A stretch of DNA of 11,254 nucleotides, taken from positions 1 to 11,254 of the forward strand of contig JAOTYV010000149.1 of NCBI GenBank assembly GCA_029861675.1. Direction: 5' to 3'. The stretch comes from Alphaproteobacteria bacterium. Lineage in GTDB: Bacteria; Pseudomonadota; Alphaproteobacteria; UBA8366. The translations under genes were made by a program, and so were the position numbers. Positions 6,100 through 11,254 of this stretch are shown here, one piece after another. Under the pieces are notes generated by a model. The model was not told where the DNA came from. It made no database searches and was given only the letters and a program-made list of their open reading frames with translations. Each line of letters begins with the position of its first letter. Position 1 is the stretch's first letter.

Positions 6100-7074
6100 T
6101 TACTTCATCCAGCCTTTTTCCTTGTAGTACTTCTTGGCGCCCGCATGGAGCGGTGCGGACAAACCGCCCGAAATCATGTCGGACTCCTTAAGATGCGCGA
6201 ATGCCGGATGAAGTTTTTTGAACCGGCGGAAGTTGTCAAAGACCGACTTCACCACCTGATAGATGGTATCCTCGGATACTTTGGCGGAACTGACGAAGGT
6301 CGCCTTCACGCCGAAGGTCTTAACGTCTTTCTTATTGCCCTTATACATGCCGCCCGGTATCGCCGCCGCCGCGTAATAGGCGTTCTTCGAAATGAGGTTG
6401 TCGATTGCCTTACCGGTCACCGGAACAAGGATCGCGTCGGTGGTCGTGGACGCTTCCTGGATCGAGCCGTTCGGATGGCCGACGGTAAATACGATGGCGT
6501 CGACCTTGTTATCGCCGAGCGCCGCGGACTGCTCCGAAGACTTCAGCTCGGAAGCCAGCGAGAAGTCCTTTTCGCTCCACCCCAGAGCGGCCAGAACCAC
6601 GGACATCGTCGCGCGCTGGCCCGATCCCGGATTGCCGACATTGACGCGCTTGCCTTTCAGATCACTGAAAGTCTTGATGCCGGAATCCCGCCGGGCCACC
6701 ACCGTGAAGGGCTCCCCATGGACCGAGAAGACGGCCCGGAGGTCCTTGAAGGCGCCGGATTTGGCGAATTTCGAGGTTCCATGATAGGCGTGATGTTGCC
6801 AGTCCGACTGGGCAACGCCCATGTCCTGGTTGCCGGCCTTGATCGCGTTGATGTTCGCGATCGACCCACCAGTCGACGGCGCCGTGCATTTGATACCGTG
6901 TTTCTTGGTGTTGCGGTTCACCAGCTTGCAGATCGACTGGCCCACGACGAAATAGACGCCGGTCTGGCCGCCCGTGCCGATGGTGACGAATTTGTCCTTG
7001 GCGCTCGCCATGGTTGCGCCCAAAGATGCGGAGGCTGCGAACGCCGCCGCAAGGCAGATGGTCGTTTTTTTCAT
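6100..7074 (-). CDS. TAXI family TRAP transporter solute-binding protein
   Basis: A 324-residue periplasmic binding protein. Residues 1-25 are a signal peptide (MKKTTI start, Ala-rich core, cut after ASA). The mature part begins KDKFVTIGTGGQTGVYFVVGQSICKLVN, the hallmark TAXI entry, followed by KCTAPSTGGSIANINAIKAG (62-81), MGVAQSDW (85-92), LKGKRVNVGNPGSGQRATM and AIVFTVGHPNGSIQEA. It captures the solute and delivers it to the fused permease encoded downstream. The few TAXI ligands I know of are acidic (glutamate, 2-oxoglutarate); the ligand here cannot be read from sequence. Cys49 and Cys63 flank the binding region and could form a disulfide. GTG at 7077 directly before the ATG at 7074 is an alternative start; GGGAG lies 9 nt from GTG and 12 from ATG. 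First gene of the TRAP operon. Confidence 0.93.
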   Translation of the reverse strand: MKKTTICLAAAFAASASLGATMASAKDKFVTIGTGGQTGVYFVVGQSICKLVNRNTKKHGIKCTAPSTGGSIANINAIKAGNQDMGVAQSDWQHHAYHGTSKFAKSGAFKDLRAVFSVHGEPFTVVARRDSGIKTFSDLKGKRVNVGNPGSGQRATMSVVLAALGWSEKDFSLASELKSSEQSAALGDNKVDAIVFTVGHPNGSIQEASTTTDAILVPVTGKAIDNLISKNAYYAAAAIPGGMYKGNKKDVKTFGVKATFVSSAKVSEDTIYQVVKSVFDNFRRFKKLHPAFAHLKESDMISGGLSAPLHAGAKKYYKEKGWMK

Positions 7075-7077
7075 CAC

Positions 7078-7534
7078 GTAACTGTACTCCCGAGTTGTTT
7101 GATTTCACCCAATTGAGACGGGTACCCCCGCCTCAACATCTTTGACAGGATTCGTCCCCAGCAAGCCATGCCGGAACGGATCCCTCGTACTTCGAAAACA
7201 GCCGAACGACGCCGAAACTGGCGCGCCGCCTGCAATTTTGCCAATGGTGTCAATTGCGCCGCCGCTCGGCGGCAAAGCGCGTGGCACGCGCAAGGGTCGA
7301 TCCCCAAGCGCAGCCAGGGCGGAATATCGTTTCCGATAATCCCCATAATTCGCAGCCGACGAACCACGACACGACACCTTTGCGGGTCTCCCGTGTGCTT
7401 TCGTTGGCATATCTCTCCGAAAAAGCGCCCCTAGACCTGCCCCAACTGGCCCGTCCGGCGTCAATGCCGTTCAATTGCCGTAACTATGCGCCGGTAATTT
7501 GCGGTCCGTCAACAACTTGCGCGACGTCTGTGGA
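7078..7534. promoter_or_regulatory. 457-bp gene-free region upstream of the TRAP operon, with palindromes
   Basis: No open frame here resembles a protein; the candidates are compositionally odd and without ribosome sites. The stretch separates the Mla/aminotransferase operon from the TRAP operon and should hold the TRAP promoter. It contains GCGCGTG-G-CACGCGC (7277-7291), a 15-bp palindrome; an imperfect dyad at 7321-7342 (GGAATATCG, TTTC, CGATAATCC, 8 of 9 pairs); and GCAATT (7232-7237) / AATTGC (7252-7257). No clear intrinsic terminator follows the aminotransferase stop. Confidence 0.45.
7483..7512 (-). promoter_or_regulatory. Candidate sigma70-type promoter for the TRAP operon
   Basis: On the minus strand TTGACG (7512-7507, 5/6) and CATAGT (7488-7483, 4/6) are 18 bp apart. 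It would give a leader of about 400 nt before the TAXI start, carrying the palindromes described for this gap. Motif match only, and a closer promoter cannot be excluded. Confidence 0.25.
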
Positions 7535-8866
7535 CTATGATACCGCCGCTATCGCCGCATCGATGGATGCACCCAATCGATCGACCAATTCGGCAACTTC
7601 CGGTCGCTGGATGATAAAGGGCGGCGCAAGGAGGATATGATCGCCGCGCTGCCCGTCGATCGTTCCGCCGCCGGGATAACAGATCAGGCCTCGCGCCATC
7701 GCTTCCTGCTTGATCTTGAGATGCAGCTTCGCGTCCGGATCGAATGGTTCCTTGGAGGCCCGGTCCTGTACCAGTTCGACGCCCATGAACAGCCCGCGCC
7801 CTCGGATATCACCGATATGACGATGATTGCCGAGCCGCTCGGTCAGCCGGTCGGACAACTCGGCACCCATATCCCGGACCTGTTCCAGCAGCCCCTCTTC
7901 CTCGATGGCGTGTTGAACCGCCAACGCCGCGGCACATGCGATCGGGTGTCCCATATAAGTGTGCCCATGCTGAAACATCCCGCTCCCGTCGCGGATGGCG
8001 TCGTAAATGGCGGCGGACAGCATTACCGCACCGATCGGCTGATAGCCGGCGCCAAGCCCCTTCGCCATGCAGAGGAGATCCGGGACCACATCGTCCTGCT
8101 CGCAGGCGAACAGGCTCCCGGTGCGACCCATGCCGCACATCACTTCGTCCAAGATTAAAAGCACGCCGTGTCGGTCGCAGATTTCGCGAACGCGGCGAAA
8201 ATACCCCGGCACCGGCGGCACCGCGCCCGATGTTGCACCAACCACCGGTTCGGCGACAAAGGCGATCACGGTTTCCGGTCCCAACTCCTGGATCTTTGTC
8301 TCAAGCTCGTCTGCGACACGGAGTCCGTAGTCCTCCTCGCTCTCGTCATCCGCACGGAATCGGTACGGAAAGCACGGCGCGATGTGGTGCGACTCCACGA
8401 GCAAAGGCGCGAACTGCTCCCGCCGCCAGCGATTTCCGCCGGTCGACAACGCGCCGAGCGTATTGCCGTGATAACTTTGCCACCGGCCGATCAAGTGACG
8501 CCGCTGCGGTTGGCCCTTCTCGACAAAGTATTGCCGCGCCAGCTTGATTGCCGCCTCGACCGCTTCCGAGCCACCGGAGACCAGGTAGACGTAATCCAAG
8601 TTCCCCGGGGCCCGATCGGATAGATGCGCTGCCAGTTCTTCCGCCGCGGCCGATGTGAAAAAACCGGAGTGCGCGAAGGCGATTTGGTCGGCCTGCCGCT
8701 TAATTGCGTCGATCACGCGCGGATGGCCGTGACCGAGGCACGACACGGCCGCGCCCCCCGAGGCGTCGAGATAGCGCTTGCCGGTGTCGTCAATGATGTA
8801 GATTCCTTCACCGCCGGCCGCCCGCGGAAGATCCCAACGGGTGTGGCGGTGCAGAACGTGGGTCAT
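7535..8866 (-). CDS. Class III PLP-dependent aminotransferase
   Basis: A 443-residue cytoplasmic enzyme of normal class III (omega-aminotransferase) length. PLP-fold landmarks: DASGGAAVSCLGHGHP (34-49), phosphate-binding SGGSEA (97-102), YHG (132-134) for ring stacking, EPVVGATSG (206-214), LILDEVMCGMGRTG (237-250) with Asp240 for the pyridine nitrogen, and MAKGLGAGYQPIGAV (267-281) with Lys269 as the Schiff-base lysine. Such enzymes transfer an amino group from an omega- or alpha-amine to a keto acid. The opening MTHVLHRHTR and the overall pattern recall entries labelled 'aspartate aminotransferase family', but the substrate cannot be told. Start 8866 has AGGA 7 nt upstream and its ATG overlaps the lipoprotein TGA (ATGA); the in-frame start at 8920 would overlap that gene far more. 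This coupling places it in the lipid-transport operon, which is unexpected. Confidence 0.93.
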   Translation of the reverse strand: MTHVLHRHTRWDLPRAAGGEGIYIIDDTGKRYLDASGGAAVSCLGHGHPRVIDAIKRQADQIAFAHSGFFTSAAAEELAAHLSDRAPGNLDYVYLVSGGSEAVEAAIKLARQYFVEKGQPQRRHLIGRWQSYHGNTLGALSTGGNRWRREQFAPLLVESHHIAPCFPYRFRADDESEEDYGLRVADELETKIQELGPETVIAFVAEPVVGATSGAVPPVPGYFRRVREICDRHGVLLILDEVMCGMGRTGSLFACEQDDVVPDLLCMAKGLGAGYQPIGAVMLSAAIYDAIRDGSGMFQHGHTYMGHPIACAAALAVQHAIEEEGLLEQVRDMGAELSDRLTERLGNHRHIGDIRGRGLFMGVELVQDRASKEPFDPDAKLHLKIKQEAMARGLICYPGGGTIDGQRGDHILLAPPFIIQRPEVAELVDRLGASIDAAIAAVS

Positions 8867-9555
8867 TGCAGCGTCCTTTTTCGCTTTGCCTTGCGTTTTT
8901 CGCCGGTCTTTAGAGTCCAAACGACAATGGATTTCAAAGTTCGGCCCAACGCGGCATCGAACGCACCGATGATTTCGGACATCGTGTTTGCCTTCGCGCG
9001 GACGCGGCGCTCGAACGTTTGCGTCGCTACGATTTCACGCTGCGGCATCTTGACCAGCTTGATATTGATCCGAACCCGTGCCCATGGCGCGGCGGCGGAC
9101 GGGCCCAATACCTTCGTCCCATCGGGCAACGGCTGATCATATTCCGCCTGGAATTCGCGCAGTTCCGTCTTCAAGACAAAATCCGAGCGAAGGCCGATTT
9201 GCTCGCGCCCGACAGAGACGATGCGTCCTGAATTTTCGAATGATTCGATAATCAGGGCTTGGACCATCTTCGGCGCAAAATCGGTCCAATTGGCAAGCTG
9301 GAAATAACGCAGCTCGATCGGGCTGTCCTGCAGGGCGATACGCGCCGTATTCAGCCCCGCCGGGGATATCGGCGATTCGACCAGTAGCTGCCATTTGACC
9401 GGCTTCAGGTTTTTCGGAAAGGTGCTTTTCGGCGTCAGCACATACAGCCTTGGCGGCTCATCCTTCGAGCCGGGAAGTTCGACGCAGGCGACGAACGCAA
9501 GGCACATCGCCGTCAACAGAAGAAATCGCCCGATTGTTCTATTGCCTGGTCCCAT
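8863..9555 (-). CDS. ABC-type transport auxiliary lipoprotein (ABC_trans_aux / PqiC-like)
   Basis: A 230-residue envelope lipoprotein. The signal sequence MGPGNRTIGRFLLLTAMCLAF ends in a lipobox-like FVA-Cys24, though Phe at -3 is not the preferred residue. The domain runs from about 36 to 220, beginning with the family hallmark LYVLTPKSTF and continuing with LVESPISPAGLNTARIAL, PIELRYFQLANWTDFAPKMVQALIIESFENSG and DFVLKTELREFQAEYD. Members (e.g. PqiC) sit at the outer membrane beside MCE proteins and are thought to help pass lipid to or from the MCE assembly. The C-terminus is an unusually basic tail, KTGEKRKAKRKR. Its ATG lies 2 bp after the MCE stop, with AAGG about 10 nt upstream, and its own stop overlaps the aminotransferase start, so it is firmly inside the operon. 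Confidence 0.88.
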   Translation of the reverse strand: MGPGNRTIGRFLLLTAMCLAFVACVELPGSKDEPPRLYVLTPKSTFPKNLKPVKWQLLVESPISPAGLNTARIALQDSPIELRYFQLANWTDFAPKMVQALIIESFENSGRIVSVGREQIGLRSDFVLKTELREFQAEYDQPLPDGTKVLGPSAAAPWARVRINIKLVKMPQREIVATQTFERRVRAKANTMSEIIGAFDAALGRTLKSIVVWTLKTGEKRKAKRKRTLQ

Positions 9556-9557
9556 AC

Positions 9558-10586
9558 CTATTTCACCTTGACGCCCGGCTGCGTACGACCAAAGAGGAAT
9601 CGGGCCGGATCCCGTTCGATTTGTGCGGATATGCGTGACAGGGCGCCGACCAGCACCCGCGTTTCGGACAATAGTTGAGTTAACTCATAAAGTCCCGAGG
9701 AAGCGAAGGTATCGACCGGATCCCGGTTGGCGTCGATCAGATCGGATAGCACGAATGCCGCGCGGCGGAATTCGACGGCGGTCTTCCGGACTTCGGACAA
9801 GGCCTGCTTGGCCTCTCCGCCGACCCCGCCCACCTCCTTGTTCAGATTCTTTGTGAGTTTTCGCATATCGACGGCCAGTTCGCGCAGGTTGCGCATCGTA
9901 ACGGACGCGTCGGCTGTCAAAGTGCCGGTATTTTTGTTGAGCGTGCGCATCGCCCCGGCGGCCTCATCGGACGCCGCGCGCAGACTTTTCATGGTCTCGC
10001 CGATATCCTGCGACCGCTCCGCCAGTACTTTTGAAAATACTTGCACATTCTCAATGACCTTCGAAAAATTTTCGCGGTTCCCGGGATTGAGTAGCTGATT
10101 GGCCCGCCCGACCAGCGCCGTGATGCTGGAGATCAATTCCGGCGCCGATTCGAATAATTCCTGCAATTGGGAGGTCTTGGCCGGGATTCTTGGCCGGTCT
10201 TCGTCCGGTTGTTTTGTCAACAGTTGCGCATCATGCGTACCACCCGACAATTGCACATACGCCACACCGGTGATGCCCTGGTACTCCAGTGACGCTACCG
10301 TATCGGTCTTGATCGGCGTGCTTACCGGCACCTCGATGGTCGCCCGCACCTGCTCGACATTGCTCGGGCTGATCATGATGTTGCTTACGACGCCAACCGG
10401 CACGCCGCGATACCGAACCGCGTTGCCGGGCTTTAGACCGGTCACCGACCCATCGAAATGGATATCGTAATAGGTGAATTCCTCCTGCAGGTTGACGCCC
10501 GCCATCCAAATTACGGCAACCGCGAAGATCAACATCACCAGCAGCGAAAACGTTCCGACAAGCAAATAGCTGGCACGTGTTTCCAT
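9558..10586 (-). CDS. MCE family (MlaD-like) lipid-transport protein
   Basis: A 342-residue protein. One N-terminal membrane helix (about residues 8-30) anchors it in the inner membrane. Residues about 38-116 are a single MCE domain: YYDIHFDGSVTGLKPGNAVRYRG, VPVGVVSNIMI, VSTPIKTDTVASLEYQG and VAYVQLSGG. Residues about 135-325 are a long, mostly helical region rich in heptad-like patterns, and it ends IERDPARFLFGRTQPGVKVK, a tail I associate with proteobacterial MCE proteins. MCE proteins form hexameric rings that carry phospholipids across the periplasm, powered by the MlaFE-type ABC transporter. Being longer than E. coli MlaD (about 180 aa), it resembles Ttg2C/PqiB-like single-MCE proteins with extended helices. 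Start 10586 has AGGGGGG 4 nt upstream and falls right before the membrane helix; an upstream start at 10742 would run through the ATPase gene. Confidence 0.93.
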   Translation of the reverse strand: METRASYLLVGTFSLLVMLIFAVAVIWMAGVNLQEEFTYYDIHFDGSVTGLKPGNAVRYRGVPVGVVSNIMISPSNVEQVRATIEVPVSTPIKTDTVASLEYQGITGVAYVQLSGGTHDAQLLTKQPDEDRPRIPAKTSQLQELFESAPELISSITALVGRANQLLNPGNRENFSKVIENVQVFSKVLAERSQDIGETMKSLRAASDEAAGAMRTLNKNTGTLTADASVTMRNLRELAVDMRKLTKNLNKEVGGVGGEAKQALSEVRKTAVEFRRAAFVLSDLIDANRDPVDTFASSGLYELTQLLSETRVLVGALSRISAQIERDPARFLFGRTQPGVKVK

Positions 10587-10606
10587 ATGGCCCCCCTGTT
10601 GCGGCG

Positions 10607-11254
10607 TCAGTCGTACGCCGAAACCGCACGTGCGCGCGGTCCGTGAAAATAGTCGTGAATCCACGGATGATCGTCGCGCAAGTGCTCGGCCATCGTACCC
10701 ACGCGAACGCGTTTGTCGACGAGAACGGCAATTCGGTCGCAAATCGCGGCAAGGCTATCGAGATCATGGGTCACCATGAATACCGTCAAACCCAGGCTGG
10801 TCTTCATGTCGCGGATAAGCTGATCGAATGCCGCCGCGCCGATCGGATCGAGACCGGCGGTCGGTTCGTCGAGAAATAGAATTTCGGGATCCAAGGATAA
10901 CGCCCGGGCAAGACCGGCTCTTTTCCGCATGCCGCCGGATAGTTCGGACGGGTATTTCATGCACGCATCGGAAGCCAGCCCAACCATGCCGACCTTTATC
11001 GCAGCCAACTGGTTCATCAGCGCCTGCGGCAACTTCAGATGTTCCCGCATCGGCACCTGTATGTTTTCGGCCACCGTGAGCGACGAGAACAGCGCGCCAT
11101 CCTGGAACAGCACGCCGTACCGGGTTTGAACGTGGCGCCGCTCGGCGGCTGGCGCCCGGTGCGGAGAAACGCCGAGCACTTCGATTTCGCCCGCCGCCGG
11201 CCGCATCAAGCCGATGATGGTCCGCAGCAACACGGATTTCCCGGAACCGGACCC
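10607..11254 (-). CDS. mlaF: ABC transporter ATPase, MlaF/Ttg2A type (5' end beyond right edge)
   Basis: The visible 215 residues begin at the Walker A motif GSGSGKS right at the window edge; about 40 N-terminal residues are missing. Next come the Q-loop region GVLFQDGALFSSLTVAENI, signature LSGGMRKRAGLARAL, Walker B EILFLDEPTAGLDP, and the H-loop MVTHDLDSL, so all visible catalytic motifs are intact. The LFQ-DGALF-SSLTVAENI and LSGGMRKRAGLARAL wording is typical of MlaF/Ttg2A ATPases that power retrograde or anterograde phospholipid transport with an MlaE permease. The stop codon is 20 bp before the MCE start, and the MCE ribosome site lies in this gap. The mlaE-like permease is probably encoded just upstream, outside the window. 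The symbol follows family similarity rather than proven orthology. Confidence 0.9.
   Translation of the reverse strand, partial: GSGSGKSVLLRTIIGLMRPAAGEIEVLGVSPHRAPAAERRHVQTRYGVLFQDGALFSSLTVAENIQVPMREHLKLPQALMNQLAAIKVGMVGLASDACMKYPSELSGGMRKRAGLARALSLDPEILFLDEPTAGLDPIGAAAFDQLIRDMKTSLGLTVFMVTHDLDSLAAICDRIAVLVDKRVRVGTMAEHLRDDHPWIHDYFHGPRARAVSAYD

Noticed and set aside
5953..7116. 387-residue open frame on the plus strand
   Set aside because: It runs antisense through the TAXI gene and the permease leader. The protein has no family resemblance, is Arg/Gly-rich, and mirrors the codon pattern of the real minus-strand gene.
7248..7253. Perfect TTGACA on the minus strand as a -35 box for the TRAP operon
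   Set aside because: No AT-rich -10 hexamer exists 16-18 bp downstream; that stretch is GC-rich.
7105..7464. 119-residue minus-strand frame in the gap upstream of the TAXI gene
   Set aside because: No ribosome site, no known motif, and it overlaps palindromic sequence; more likely untranslated leader.
8867..8920. Longer aminotransferase start at 8920
   Set aside because: It would overlap the lipoprotein gene by 58 bp, and the added Lys/Arg-rich residues are not part of the enzyme family; ATG 8866 has a good ribosome site.

Overview
The window reads as chromosomal DNA of a GC-rich alphaproteobacterium. Pointers are the DUF2336 protein at the left edge (a family best known from alphaproteobacteria), the fused TRAP-TAXI permease followed by a UspA gene, and the style of the MCE/Mla transport genes. 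I would guess Rhodospirillales or a relative but cannot fix the genus. Coding is dense and almost all on the minus strand. I see no RNA gene, insertion sequence, integrase, CRISPR array or phage gene.

Right to left, in the direction of transcription, the window has four parts. (1) 11254-7535: a tight lipid-transport operon. It holds an Mla/Ttg2A-type ABC ATPase (cut by the right edge), a membrane-anchored MCE (MlaD-like) protein, an ABC_trans_aux lipoprotein, and a class III PLP aminotransferase whose start codon overlaps the lipoprotein stop (ATGA). The MlaE-type permease would be expected just beyond the right edge. (2) 7534-7075: about 460 bp without a convincing gene, holding several palindromes and a possible promoter. 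(3) 7074-2911: a TRAP-TAXI uptake operon. It holds a secreted TAXI binding protein, an intergenic stretch with two strong hairpins, a very large fused DctQM permease with a C-terminal DUF3394/PDZ-like module, and a UspA-family protein whose ribosome binding site overlaps the permease stop codon. (4) 2691-1013: an exported formylglycine-generating-enzyme-like (SUMF1 superfamily) protein, then a His-rich protein of unknown function that probably has its own promoter.

At the left, a plus-strand exported single-domain rhodanese (523-972) converges on the His-rich gene. It diverges from the truncated DUF2336 gene (347 to the edge) across a 175-bp AT-rich region with a 7-bp inverted repeat.

The first operon should move phospholipids between the inner and outer membranes, and the second should import a small, probably acidic, organic solute driven by an ion gradient. 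Nothing is certainly a new system. The best candidates for a second look are the aminotransferase translationally coupled to the MCE operon, the Usp that has lost the ATP-binding signature next to the TRAP permease, the His-cluster protein, and the FGE-like protein with a non-canonical cysteine pair.
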